Shown piece by piece: positions 34,992 to 47,063 of a stretch of DNA of 64,000 nt. The translations under genes were made by a program, and so were the position numbers. Below the pieces are notes generated by a model. It had not been told where the DNA came from. It did no database searches and was given only the letters and a program-made list of their open reading frames with translations. The stretch covers positions 1,240,001 through 1,304,000 of the forward strand of contig JAUPSS010000006.1 in NCBI GenBank assembly GCA_040285825.1, in the 5' to 3' direction. The stretch is from Eukaryota sp. TZLM1-RC. Its lineage: Eukaryota; Metamonada: BaSk clade. Numbering within the stretch: the stretch's first letter is position 1; the number at the start of each line of letters is the position of its first letter.

Positions 34992-35739
34992 TGAATCCAG
35001 TTGTGAATGTTATAAAAGGAAAACTCAAAATTGTTGTATGACATTGTTAGTAGTAATTTTCAAATATACACAAACTATTACCAGCCAGCCAATAAGCTAT
35101 AGATTACAATATCAACACACTGCCATCCAATGATTGATCAGCCTTTGCTGATATTCAAGTTTTCTATTTCTTCACTGCAAAGTGTGTTCCACTATCAATT
35201 AAGAATAAAACGTCAAAATCCTTATTGGAAATCATTGAACAATAAGAAGAGCTCAAGAATAAATGATGCTAGTTCCAATTTCACTGTCTTTCAGAGAACC
35301 GTGAGTATTCATTGCTGCTCCCACATCCATATTGACAATCTATTTCTGAAACAACAGTGTATCGGCATCAACATGCTGTGAACAATTGCTAATCAACTTA
35401 GTTGTGCTTCACACAAAAATATCCACTAAGAAAACATTGGCTTGATTATCATGAAATGAAACAATATCCTCTTTGAAATGTTTCATTCAGATGAAAACTT
35501 GTGGAATTTGTTGAGTCATGGTAACTAAAAAATTGATGTTACAATTGATCAAAGATTGGTAAAACCAAGATTCTGTTCTTCAAACAAGCCAAGTCAAACT
35601 TTAAAATCCAGACTCTCGAAATATTTCTGTTGGTGGCGTTGCAGTGTCTTGAGTGTAATTTTCTGCGGTTTAGCATCATCCAAAGGAACATCTGTCATTT
35701 CTCAAAGAAAACCAGATTGAGAAAATGACCACCAATCTT
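34992..35739. other. no gene recognised
   Basis: Short open stretches only. 35580-35700 has weak resemblance to the LINE connector region, too poor to call. Confidence 0.35.
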
Positions 35740-36370
35740 GATGATTGCTCAAACATTCATGATTCAGTTCGTGATCAATTATATGCCATATGCAAAAGTT
35801 TCAATATAGAGCCATTTAATGAACCATTAGTACATGAGCTATCTCCAGATCAAACTGATGATTCCTTTGGTGAAAGAAGGACAGATTCAGTAGCTCCAGG
35901 GATCGATGGTGTTCTCAATGTTGTGAATGTTGTCTCAGCAGATGTCTCATGAAATTCTGCTGCTCGTTTAGTGTATTTCGCTGATTCCCCGCTATCTAGT
36001 GTCGAAAAAAAAGAAAGTAAAAAATATGAAGAACCATTTGCACAGTTAGGAAGAGTCAAAAATGTGAAATATCAGTTTGAACCGTTTGTAATGTCCCTTT
36101 TTGGCAATATTGGACCTTTAGGGTTGCACTTTTTTGAAAATTTCAAAACAGTTTTACTGAATAAGTCTGGTAAAACAATGAATTCTACTTTCTGGTTAAA
36201 TACAATTGTTTTGGATTTTTCAAATCTATTCCAACAATGATTTCTAAGGCTCTTTTAGCTATTGGTGTGGAATATGAACGAAATACTGTGAGTAGGTTTT
36301 ATAATAGTGACGCTTGTTTGGAGGATATTGAATTCTAGATGGAATTTTATTTCAATAAAAATACAGTACA
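35740..36370 (+). mobile_element. F3 retrotransposon 3' fragment
   Basis: Plus strand: HDSVRDQLYAICKSFNIEPF, endonuclease region altered to RRTDSVAPGIDGVLNVVNVVSADV, then SAARLVYFADSPLSS..EKKESKKYEEP to the end at TAG (36336), followed by AATAAAA. Several stops and frameshifts. The catalytic-type Asp of VVDV has become Asn. Confidence 0.85.
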
Positions 36371-38853
36371 GTACAACAATTACTCAAGCCTCCATATTTA
36401 TTATTATTTGAAACTTTTGATATCATCAAAAGACACAATTGATTTTTGGCTGACTTAAATGACAATCTTATCTGATAATCTAAACTCCACTTTTTTTCTT
36501 ATTTAGGTTAAATGGATTGTACATGTTGATCATCAAAAGTCTTCTTGTTAGATACACTGTATGCAATAAAAATGCTTTCACCAAAGTAACATTGCTGCCG
36601 AAAGGCATATCTGCTACCCATGAGTCAGGATAAGAAGAGTTTGATTTAATGTTATCTTATATGAACAAGGTACTCACTAGTGAGTTACCTACAACAGAAT
36701 ACTATGTTTTCAATATTGGAAACAGAGATCCCAGCAGTTGATCATCTCAGATATTCATTAGGTAGTGTTAACTCTTGAAATGAATGAGGGAAGAACAATA
36801 AACAAGATGAGTGGCAATTGAGAATATCATAGATGTAAATAAGCAACATCCCTATATCTTTGACTTGCTTTTGAAGTCCTTTGTAGTGATTACTTTTGTC
36901 AAGTGAAAAAGATTAACTTAAGGCTTTCGGCAATTTCAGTCTCACCAATTTGTTATCTAGAACTTCTCGTTTCTGTGGTGTAGGCACAAATACTATACAC
37001 ATTCTCACACAAGTAGCTCTGATCAGATCACCTGCTTGTTATTACTTGTGTTAGACTTTAATCTCTCTGCTCCTTCTTCACAACATCTTGTTCTTTCCAT
37101 TTTTCCGTACTGGATTAAACTCTTGCCTGCAAAGAAGAGGTTCGTACCATTGGTCTCTGATACCAATGTTTCAAACCTATCATCTTTTACCGCTTTATGA
37201 CGAAACTATGTTCTTCGCTTGCTTCAAGTGATCTACTTAGTTGCTACTCTCATTGCCTTTCATCTTCATCTCCGAACTTAATCTCGATCGATCGATTGGG
37301 TCAAAGCCAAGACGTTTTTTTTGATGTTACGCTTTTCTCTACTTGAAAAGTTTTATTACTGTTTGAGTTGGCAGTATCTGTGGAAGTTGTTTTTTGAATC
37401 ACTACCTGCTTCATTTACAACAGTCTTTTTCTTCCTGTTGGTACTTCTTCTATTCATTTTTTGCCTCATTTCAATAGGGATTTTGTTGATCTGAATTACT
37501 CTTAATTTCCTTTTGTTGATTAAAAGCTGTTCAAAACTATTTCGTTTTTTATATCTTGGTTGTATCATTCCGATCGATCGGGTCAATTTTCCAGTTTTAT
37601 TTGCCTCTGTGGTTTTGCAGTCTGTTGGGTTTTTTTGTTTTACATTGCAATTCTATCGCATCGATCTGTCAACCGATCGGTCGGGTCAAAGTTTTGATTA
37701 TTTTCCTACTCTTTCAAATATTGAGAGTAATTCTCTTTATATTGAGTCTCTGTTCATAAATACATAAACGACTGAGTAATCATCAATCATTCAGTTTTTA
37801 ACTGTTTGAGATTGATTACGGTCAAGAAAGATCTGATTACATGTTTCTGTATAGTCTACATGTTTTTAGATTTTTCTAGGTTTCATACTTACAATGTTAT
37901 CTGTCCTATAATTGGGTTTTTCTATTGACAACTTTCTGCAGTTCATGTTTATCAATAGTTGAAAATTAAATCAATGATTCTCCTTTGTTCATTGAATCTA
38001 AATTAAAGGATGTAAAATGGAGGTCATTATCGAGCATTTCCCATCTATTCAAGAAGACTTCCATCGAAGTTAGTCTTCCTGAAACGTTGAATATCCCTAA
38101 ATCAAACAATGATAAATTTTCTTACATTTAGCATAGACATTCCCTGGATTTCGCGAATTTCCGATGGTTTCATTGAGGAGATCCATCATGGGTTCAGTTG
38201 TTGTCAGAAGATCAGACAGGTGATTTTAAAAAGGACGGTTTTGCTTCAATGTCGGCAGAAACTTGGGATTTACTTCTCGTCAGTCATTTCTTTGTACTTG
38301 AGGGTAGGGGAGGGGGATTCTCTGTCTTGAATCACAAAGTCTAGAGTCTCAAAAAGCTCATCGATGTAGATCGGAATTACAATGTTTGTCAAATTTAGTC
38401 TCATGTAGACTAATTACAAAGACATTTTCCAGCTGAAGATATCACAATCAGTCTCACCAACTTCTTCAGTATAGATATCTAACAATATTTATAACAAAAG
38501 ACTAAAATATCATCACTTAAAACATCAATCAAACCAATCCAATTCCACTTTGACTTCTACATCCAACTTTGAGGCTGCCAATAAAGCCTAAGGTTGTTCC
38601 ATTGCAGCATTTATGACAAAATTTGTGTTATCACAATAAGGACGTCGTTTTCTGATGTTGCAAACGTGCATTATCACCTAAACTTCATCCACCTAACCAT
38701 GGTACATTTTCATCAGAGAGTTGTGCCGTCAATATATACGTCGTTTTCATTTTTGACTGGAATGGGAACCACGGTTGGATCAGTTATTGGTGAACCCAAA
38801 GAGGCAAGTACAACAGGTTTGAACTCCCTTGTCAAGTAATTCAGAGTCTCCAT
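36371..38853. other. 2.5 kb without a recognised gene
   Basis: AT-rich, no convincing ORF on either strand. Three motifs of the type CGATCGATCGGGTCAA occur at 37285-37306, 37571-37586 and 37673-37691. Confidence 0.4.
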
Positions 38854-39990
38854 TTAGTGGTTTTGCATAAAAAGTTTTGTTAATTTGGGAGAATTGGTAG
38901 CTGTATAAAGTTCATGAAATATCGACTTTGCACACATGAGATCTAAATCATCAAGAGGTAGTGATGATTGAAAGAGGTTTAAGGTTCTATTGCTGGTGAT
39001 GTAGGAAGCAACGAAGCACAAGTGAGCTATTTCGCCATAATTAGTGAGACCGAGTCCTCCAAATCTGGCTGATGGGAGAGAAATTAATTGAGGAAACATA
39101 GGAACAACACCAGTAACTCACGAAACAAAAGAAACTATTTGATGAAAGCATCTAATCAAGGGATTCTTGCTAACTGCTGGATGAGGAACACGTGCATGAA
39201 AAGACAGTTCAGTATTGATGAAAAGTTGGAAAAGTGTCTCACAAGAAGCAATTGCTCTTGTAACGTCAGCGATTCGAGGCATGTCAAAAGCGAACTAGTC
39301 ATTGATGGGCGCGAGGTGGAAAGATCATCTTCAGCTTTTAGACCAAAATTTGCTCCATGCACCTCAAAATTGTCGTTAGCTCCAACAGCAGCAGTTTTGT
39401 CGAGATTTACCTCAAGGCCAATGTCTTGGATAAAAGTCGAAAATTAATGAGAAACAGTTCTAACAATAGCATCAACATCATGATCATTGTAAAGAACAAA
39501 AAGGTCATCTAAATACAGCTTAAAGTTGCAAGATGGGTGAAGCGTGCTAAGCTGTGTTGCAAAGTGAACAAGTGCAGTCGAAAACAGCAAGGTGCCAAGG
39601 GGATCGCCTTGTCGAACACCACGTTCCGAAATAAACTGAGTCTTTAAAATGTAAGGATGGGCTAAGATAGCTGGCATTAAAAAATGGAAAGAGCAAAGGA
39701 CAGAATCGAGCAACAGACTGGGTGAACTGACACCAATCGACCTCGTTAAATGCATTGCACATATCAAACTCGACCATTTTAGCAAAAGATTGGCCAATAT
39801 TACTACGAATTGAGTGAACAATAGCTTCTCTACCACCAGAGATTCTTACACCATATTGGTTTAAATTAATCAAAAAGTCAACATTTACTTTTGATAGTGC
39901 AAGGCCAACAGAAATGCGATTAAATAGTTCTCCAACTGCCAAAGGGCTTACCTTATTGCTTTTCTTTTGAATCGTATGCATTCTACTGGA
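38854..39990 (-). mobile_element. F6 reverse transcriptase relic, divergent lineage
   Basis: Minus strand, frameshifted: SPLAVGELFNRI (about 39940), QYGVRISGGREAIVHSIR, motif A VEFDMCNAFNEVDW (about 39760), motif B RGVRQGDPLGTLLFSTAL (about 39600), motif C as YLDDLFV (about 39505), then a thumb-like SARFGGLGLTNYGEIAHLCFVASYI (about 39030). It differs from F1-F5 in motif C (YLDD instead of YMDD) and in the region before motif A. Endonuclease not seen. Confidence 0.8.
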
Positions 39991-40289
39991 GGTGAGTACA
40001 CGTGTAAATGGCTCACTGATTTTACCACTTCACAGGCTTGTATCTTTTGTTGTTTCTAATACTGTATTTCCTGTGTTAAGTGTCCCGTCAGTTGAAGATA
40101 TTTCCAACAATATGACATCCCCCCCCCAATAGGCCAGAAAGTCTTTATAGAATTCTTGTATCCGGTTTCCGTGATGGTAGTCTTTTTGGCCGTTATGGAT
40201 AATATAGTAAATATAACTCAACAATTAGATGTTGCTTTATGGATGTCGTCGGAAGCAACGCCTGAAACTGTGCGACATCATAGTACTTT
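39991..40289. other. no gene recognised
   Basis: Spacer between the F6 relic and the pogo-like relic; includes a C8 run at about 40119. Confidence 0.3.
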
Positions 40290-40785
40290 GAAACTTAGCT
40301 CCATTTCCGTTAAGAATTGGTGAACTACATTTAATTCTATTGTACAAGAAATGATAGAAATTTCTTCAAATCAAGAAGAAGCCATTAAAGAGGAATTTTT
40401 TAGAGATAAGCAACGGGGTCGCCCAACACTTCTACCAACTCAACAGCACAAAGAACCAATTGATTTAATAAAAGCTGTTTGACTAGCCAATGGCAGAGTC
40501 ACTGCAGTTATAATTCAGAGTATAGCAAGGGAAGCGATAAAATCATCAGGTTTAGATGCTTGACTGAAGGAAAATGGTTGTGGCTTAGTTCTGAGTGAAC
40601 GCTGGGCACGAGGAATACTGGAAATTATCCTCAAATGGGTGAAGCGGAAGGTAACCACGACAAGAAAACTCTCTCATAGTCAAGCTTATGAAGTAGCTTT
40701 GTCTATGAAAGTGACATCTGATATGCTGAACAGATCTAACCCAAAGCTAGTATTAGAGATGGACGAAACTCATGCGGGGGCCATT
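40290..40785 (+). pseudogene. pogo/CENP-B-like transposase relic
   Basis: Read in one frame with TGA stops (about 40318, 40483 and 40560): KQRGRPTLLPTQQ..., GRVTAVIIQSIAREA, SERWARGILEIILKWVKRKVTTTRK, then NPKLVLEMDETHAG. The helix-turn-helix spacing, the W...L...VKRK.TT.RK run and a MDET at the first catalytic Asp fit DDE_1 transposases of pogo/Tigger type. The relic ends at the Asp motif, exactly where the duplicated MULE-associated segment starts (40786). Confidence 0.5.
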
Positions 40786-41964
40786 TACCAAGGTACTAAC
40801 TTCATCCATAACTACTAAATACTTCTTCTCAACATTGATTTTCTGGAGCAGTCAAAAAGTGAAATCTTTAAATTTCATCCCACGATCACGCCGCTTTTCG
40901 AGAAATTCATTCGTAGAAGTGATCAAAGTAGAATACTGCGAGGTCCAATTTGATGGTTGAATTACAAATTTGTTGCCACTTTGAATCATAATGCTAGTCA
41001 GCAGCGCTTCCAAGATGATTGTGGGAAATGACCATGAAATAGTGCTTTTTGGTCCTGATTTAGTTCCTTATAGGGTCTAGTTTTGTCATCAACCCTACTT
41101 TATACCAGTAGTTGGTTAAACAATTGGAAAGTACAACATAGTTTTCCTTGATGGGAATTTCAATCATCCAAATATCATCTTTAGCATCTGTGGTCTCGGA
41201 AGAGGAAAGGTTGAACAGAAAGTGAAATAGAATATCAGGAGGTTCGACAAAGAACTCATCTTATGCATTCAAAAGATGCAATGTGTTGAAGGCAGGGGAA
41301 GTAACCGGTAGTTGCGAGATACGTCGAAGTCGATCACGAAACATCAGATATGATTCATTCTTTTCACTGAGTAATACAATGTATACAGCTTTCTTCTCCG
41401 GATATGTGAACGAAGGGTTGCGAACAAGGGAATAATGTAGTCCTCAAAGCGTATGTAAGAAAGAACACTTGGTGGAATCCAATGCGTAACTGTCTGATTG
41501 AAATGGATTAGAAGTTTTGAGGTCATGAAAGCTAGTCTCTTTCTTCCCAGTATCATCAATGTCATCGAAAGGGCCACGGGTGAGGTGAATATTTGAGAGT
41601 GAGATCATCACTATGCAATAATCCTATATCTTCTCAGTTAGACTTTCCTATTAGAAACTGATATTGTTTCAGTTTTTTTCTTGAAAGAAATTCAATTCGT
41701 TTTGGTTAGAAACCTTTTCAAACTTGCACGCAAGTATGTACATAACCAACTTGACCAGATTGTACAACAGAGAATATGATTACATTTATAGAGGTTTATG
41801 CAATAAAATACCAGTTTTTTGGCTACTCTGCACATTATCTTCTTTGTGATGGAGTTAGTTGATTTCAACAACGGATAAGATCAAACCTTTGTACTTAAAC
41901 TAATATGCTAACCATACTGAATTAGTTACAGTTGAGGCCATGCCTTAAGCAGAAACTGTTTGAA
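40786..41964. repeat. segment A of a 1.2-kb duplication (copy at 44456-45635)
   Basis: Nearly identical to 44456-45635, starting TACCAAGGTACTAAC in both. It lies directly upstream of the MULE ORF. On its minus strand it carries a broken gene fragment described separately. In the second copy this segment is joined to the MULE 3' end, with the ORF's main body deleted. Confidence 0.9.
40860..41610 (-). pseudogene. relative of the 1135-residue protein, N-terminal part
   Basis: Minus strand, frameshifted: MISLSNIHLTRGPFDDIDD..., LDSTKCSFLHTL, IIPLFATLR, TYPEK..VYIVLL, LRRISQLPVTSPAFN. This lines up with the N-terminus of the intact protein (STDCHFLGTVAALHNSYDY... KAFFIVVGV... ITQLSQFHS). In-frame stops (for example at about 41272, after LNA, and further down) are shared with the copy at 44456-45290, so the fragment was dead before it was duplicated. 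Confidence 0.55.
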
Positions 41965-42085
41965 TTATATTCAATTAATATTACTCCCAGAAAGTTGATT
42001 ACTAATTTAACATTATATCCAGAAATACTTCTTCAAATAATATTTATTTATTAGAAAACTTATCATATTTTTTTGGGAAAACTCC

Positions 42086-42097
42086 AAAATCCACACA
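42086..42097 (+). promoter_or_regulatory. AAAATCCACACA upstream of the MULE ORF
   Basis: The same 12-mer lies upstream of the DDE_3 transposase start on the other strand (48175-48186). Role unknown; possibly a promoter element. Confidence 0.25.
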
Positions 42098-42131
42098 GTT
42101 TCATAGATTCACAAAGCAATCCACATTTCCT

Positions 42132-43939
42132 ATGAACATTGATCTTAAACGTCTAAGGAACGATGAAACATTGGTGGCAACAGAACACAAGACGTGTGAG
42201 TCGAGATTGGACTTACAGACCTTCTTACATCAACTTGCACTTCAATACAACAAGGAATTCACAGTTGCTCCCAACAATAACAAAACGCGGTATGAGGTGA
42301 GGTGTACTGCTGCCGAATGTCCGTTCAATATCATAGCTAGGGCACCAATAGATTCTGAGGTCTGGTGTATTACCAAAGCGGTCATCCATGCAGCAGGATG
42401 TGTAGCCTCTCCGAAGACCTATTTTCCACCCAAGATCATTGCATACATCTTAAAAGAAGACTTCAGGTGCGAGAGACCGTTTTCGCCGAAAGCGTTGGAA
42501 AAGTCTAGCTCCATCATCAAAAATGGTACATCTGCAGCACGGACAATTAGGGCTGCACAAAACTACTTATACGGTGACAGGGAATCTTCCTATAGACTCC
42601 TCCCGTATTACTTTTCTGCTATATGTGAAAAGATGCCAGGAAGCGTGGCTTTTGTGAACTTCAATGCAGAAGGACATTTTCATAGATGTTTTTTCTCTCT
42701 TGAAGCTTCTATTGAAGGCTTTGAATACACCAAACCACTGTTGGGATTGGATGGATGTCACATTAAGACTCAATATCTTGGTGTTTTGATGGTTGTTACA
42801 ACAGTAGATGCAGCTGGACATACTTTTCCTTTTGCTTTCGGAGTAGTTGAAAATGAACATTATGATTCTTGGTAATGGTTCATAGAAGAGCTAAAAAAGG
42901 TTTTTGATTTGACTGGTATTACTGTCATATCTGATCGACAATAAGGACTTATCAAGGCTGTTGGGAAAACGTTGCAAACCTCTGCTCATGCATTTTGTGT
43001 AAATTATCTTGCCGATAATGCCAACGATAAGGGTTTTAAACAGGCCCGACCGTTCATATTCCGATTGGCCAAATGCTGTTCCAAAGTTGAATACGAGAAA
43101 CTGTTGCGTGAAATGACGTTAGTGAGTCCAGTTGCTGCAAACTACATCCGTAATACGGCTGAACCACACCATTGGGTTGAATATCAATTTTCAGGGAACA
43201 GATGTGGTCATGTTACCAACAACATAGTTGAATGTGTAAATGCGTGCATTGCAGAAGCTCGTCAGCTTCCATTTGTACATATGTTTGAATCGATTAGGTC
43301 AATGTTTTTTTATAATCTGAAATTTTGGTCAATGCTGGTGAGATGGTTTATTACGAGAAGAAAAGAAGCACGAAACTTATCATCAACTATTGTCTGCAGA
43401 GCAAATGATATTCTGGAACAGAGACTGTTACAATCTCGAGATTTAAAAGCTGTGGAATTGTACCAAGCTGAATTTGAAGTGAGAGAGAACGGCACTGTAT
43501 TTACTGTCAATGTGGATTCCAACGAATGCTCACGTGGAGCTTTGGAAAAAGAAGTGATTCCGTGTGTGTATTTACTCGTACTTCTTTCAGCAAAAGGAGT
43601 AGAGGTGTTGAATTGTGTTCTGAAGTTCATTCAACACAGAGATTTCTCAAAACTTACAGTGGAAGAATACTCTCAGTGGACGACATAAAACTTCATTTGG
43701 TTGTGAAGCAGATGCTAGAAGACAAGATCGAATCAGATATACTAATTCAACCTCCAATTCCTACACCGCGAGCAGGAAGACCAGGAGTCGTTAGGAAGAG
43801 GAGAAGTAATGAACCAAGAGGACCCAACAGCCGTAGCGAGAAGTTTACTGATGCAGTTGAACCAGGGCCCAAACAACGACGCAAGTACACATGTAAAGTA
43901 TGTGTACACAAATTAAAGTTAGTACACAAATTAATGTGA
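42132..43939 (+). pseudogene. MULE (Mutator-like) transposase, broken
   Basis: ATG at 42132. N-terminal zinc-binding MuDR/FLYWCH-like region (CTAAECPFNI...W...H...C), then the MULE catalytic core: GLDGCHIK (first Asp, about 42750), a second Asp in VISDRQ (about 42935), and a later helical region with NNIVECVN. A SWIM-type zinc finger is recognisable but damaged (ECSRGALEKEVIPCVY: the second Cys and the His are replaced). The C-terminal tail PPIPTPRAGRPGVVRKRRSNEPRG leads to a zinc knuckle whose end is lost here at about 43904. Nonsense codons TAA at 42873 and 42942, and a frameshift near 43680. About 560 codons in all. Confidence 0.88.
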
Positions 43940-44069
43940 GTGAAAGAATTGTTTGGTCCAGCGCTAAAGGACTTATCATCCCTGAAGCAGTGTGCGATTT
44001 CACGGAAGCGTTTAAAATTCCAATCAACGCCAAAGTTGATTCACCGGAATCGATTTTGTTTTTTAAGTG
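43905..44069. other. junction sequence after the MULE
   Basis: MULE homology with the second copy stops at 43904/43905. The following 165 bp have no recognised source. Confidence 0.35.
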
Positions 44070-44425
44070 TATAATAAGGGCAATAGTATCCTATCCAGAT
44101 CAAACGAACAGATAGCGCAGTTTCATAAGTTAGCATATCAGAAACATATTCACCAAGTGAATCAAAGAGTTCATTAGGCAAGATCTGTTTAGGGTACAGC
44201 TGAGGAGGTGTGACAAAAATAAAAAGAAGTGTATTTCCTTGAGTTTCTATGAGTGAATATGGTTTCAGCGCAACTGGACGATATTCAATCTCTCTTGCTT
44301 TGGAATGTTGTAAATTTGACAAATTTGTGTGAGTTCCGGAAACAACAACCAATAGGTTTGTCCATGTTTTTAATCCGTCCACCACTCTTAAATTTCTGGC
44401 AGCATGGCGTAGGGAGCGGCAAACA
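44070..44425 (-). pseudogene. fragment of the 1135-residue family, central part
   Basis: Minus strand: RHAARNLRVVDGLKTW...GTHTNLSNLQHSKAREIEYRPVAL...TPPQLYPKQILPNELF. About 90% similar to 34490-34830. Lies directly before segment B. Confidence 0.6.
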
Positions 44426-44455
44426 TTACAAGCAAACATTACAGTTGAAATTGTC

Positions 44456-45965
44456 TACCAAGGTACTAACTTCATCCATAACTTCTAAATACTTCTTCTC
44501 TACATTGATTTTCTGGAGCAGTCAAAAGGTGAAATCTTTAAATTTCATCCCACGATCACGCCGCTTTTCGAGAAATTCATTCGTAGAAGTGATCAAAGTA
44601 GAATACTGCGAGGTCCAATTTGATGGTTGAATTACAAATTTGTTGCCACTTTGAATCATAATGCTAGTCAGCAGCACTTCCAAGATGATTGTGGGAAATG
44701 ACAATGAAATAGTGCTTTTTGGTCCTGATTAAGTTCCTTATAGGGTCTAGTTTTGTCATCAACCCTGCTATATACCAGTAGTTGGTTAAACAATTGGATA
44801 GTACAACATAGTTTTCCTTGATGGGAATTTCAATCATGCAAATATCATCTTTAGCATCTGTGGTCTCGGAGGAAGAAAGGTTGAACAGAAAGTGAAATAG
44901 AATATCAGGAGGTTCGACAAAGAACTCATCTTATGCATTCAAAAGATGCAATGTGTTGAAGGCAGGGGAAGTAACCGGTAGTTGCGAGATACGTCGAAGT
45001 CGATCACGAAGCATCAGATATGATTCATTCTTTTCACTGAGTAATACAATGTATACTGCATTCTTCTCCGGATATGTGAAACGCACGGTTGCGAATAAGG
45101 GAATAATGTAGTCCACAAAGCGTATGTAAGAAAGAGCACTTGGTGGAATCCAAGGTGTAACTGTCCGATGGAAATGGATTAGAAGTTTTGAGGTCAAGAA
45201 AGCTAGTCTCTTTCATTCCAGTATCATCAATGTCATCGAAAGGGCCACGGGTGAAGTGAATATTTGAGAGTGAGACCATCACAATGCAATAATCCTATAT
45301 CTTCTCAGTTAGACTTTCCTATTAGAAACTGATATTGTTTCAGTTTTCTTCTTGAAAGAAATTCAATTCGTTTTGGTTAGAAACCTTTTCAAACTTGCAA
45401 GCAAGTATGTACATAACCAACTTGACCAGATTGTACAACAGAGAATATGATTACATTTATAGAGGTTTTTGCAATAAAATACCAGTTTTTTGGCTACTCT
45501 GCACATTATCTTCTTTGTGATGGAGTTAGTTGATTTCAACAACGGATAAGATCAAACCTTTGTAATTAAACTAATATGCTAACCATACTGAATTAGTTAC
45601 AGTTGAGGCCATGCCTTAAGCAGAAACTGTTTGAACTTCATTCAACACAGAGATTTCTCAAAACTTACAGTGGAAGAATACTCTCAGTGGACGACATAAA
45701 ACTTCATTCGGTTGTGAAGCAGACGCTAGAAGACAAGATCGAATCAGATATACTAACTCAACCTCCAATTCCTACACCGCGAGCAGAAAGACCAGGAGTC
45801 ATTAGGAAGAGGAGAAGTAATGAACCAAGAGGACCCAACAGCCGTAGCGAGAAGTTTACTGATGCAGTTGAACCAGCGCCCAAACAACGACGCAAGTACA
45901 AATGTAAAGTATGTGGTGTCGAAGGACATAACGCAATAGGATGTCCCAACAAAGATAAAGTATAG
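44456..45965 (+). mobile_element. MULE internal-deletion derivative (segment B)
   Basis: 44456-45635 copies 40786-41964. At TGAA (45632-45635) it switches to sequence matching 43625 onward, so 1660 bp (nearly the whole transposase) are missing; TGAA is present at both deletion ends in the longer copy. It keeps the MULE tail and, unlike the longer copy, the whole CCHC knuckle CKVCGVEGHNAIGC before TAG at 45963. Such deleted, non-autonomous forms can be moved in trans by a full MULE. Terminal inverted repeats are not evident. Confidence 0.85.
44520..45290 (-). pseudogene. second copy of the N-terminal 1135-family fragment
   Basis: Same content as 40860-41610 (DSTKCSFLHTLCGLHYSL, RFVDYIIPLFATVRFTYPEKNAV..., LRRISQLPVTSPAFN). 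Shares its stops; carried on the duplicated segment. Confidence 0.55.
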
Positions 45966-46110
45966 CTCATAAACAAGATTGTGTGGACATTGATGTTTTT
46001 GAAGTTTTTGTGTGGATTGTGAAGTCTTTTGATGAAACAATGGATTTCAAACCAAATGCATTTTTCACAAATTCCCTACAGACTTTTTCCACATTTTCTT
46101 TCCACAACTT

Positions 46111-46974
46111 ATGAGTGAACATCAAAATGTAAACCGTGCTTTGTTTAATGACCTTTCGTTAGAGCTGTTTCCTGACGCCAATAAACTTACTGTTGGCGTT
46201 GTCTATTGTCTTTCAGGCCAGAAATCTAACAGACTCGAACCACGCGAACTTGACTTATTCTACACACACGATTACTCTTGGAGCCCCTCTGCTCTCAAAG
46301 AGTTTTTCCTGCAGCACTTTCACGCAATTTGCCGAGCTCAGGAAGTAAAAACTCATCCAAGAAGCTCTTTTCAGTTCTTCTTTTCTTATTGAAACGGCTG
46401 GAACTATACCAAAGTCGAGGCTTCCACAATCAGAAAATGGGTTGGAAATTGGTTGTCTGCTGCGCCAAATGATCGAAAGGAATACTCATTTTCGATCAAA
46501 ATAGCTGCCGATAATGTGTCTGCTAAGGAATACGGCTTGTTTATTAAGGAAACAGAAGCTGAAGAAGCAAGGTCAACTACAGTGGAGTTCTTGCAGGAAC
46601 AGAACCCAGATATTGACGGTCCTCAGTCTGCTTGGGAGACCTGGGCCAAAAATTATAAAGATGATCCAACATGCACTACAACTGCCATTCCAACAGGTCT
46701 AACGCAGTTTTTCACCAGAGTCAACCACTCTGTTGACAACGACGATGATATAGAAAGAGAAAACGAAGCCATTTTTCAGTTCATCGCCCAAGAAATTGTA
46801 GAAGCAAGAGATCACGCCATGAATGTCTTACAAGTTCGGACTGAGAACCTCATCTCGATTATGCCAAGCTTGATTCGAAGTGCTAGAAAGCGAGTGTCCT
46901 CCGTTGCTAGACTGTCTAGTGTTGTAGCCCAGCAACTCAAAAGAGCTGATAATGCTGAAAACAGTCACCAGTAA
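46111..46974 (+). CDS. unknown protein, one in-frame TGA
   Basis: ATG at 46111 (MSEHQNVNRALFNDL...) and one frame to TAA at 46972, broken only by TGA at 46390-46392 (FFFSY*NGWNYTK). Without that stop it would be 287 residues. The first part has YCLSGQ...LEPRELDLFYTHDY; the middle holds STIRKWVGNWLSAAP; the last 80 residues (ENEAIFQFIAQEIVEARDHAM...) look helical. Not recognised. It lies tail to tail with the DDE_3 transposase, 89 bp apart, so both may belong to one mobile element. A normal intron around the TGA is not obvious, so a pseudogene or readthrough are the options. Confidence 0.5.
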
Positions 46975-47063
46975 CTATATAATAACGTTTTAGTGTAGAT
47001 TTTGTTCGTTTCAGTGACATAAAAAGCTTTATTTTCTATCAATAGTGACTCTTTGACCCTTTG

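Noticed and set aside
36371-38853. Short ORFs such as 37513-37767 and 38594-38839 as genes
   Set aside because: No motif, no alternative support from the sequence, and biased AT-rich composition.
40310-46392. Several in-frame TGA codons suggested TGA might encode Trp
   Set aside because: SGT1 ends at TGA at the expected C-terminus and every Trp in the intact genes is TGG. The TGAs lie in decayed transposon genes that also have TAA or frameshifts.
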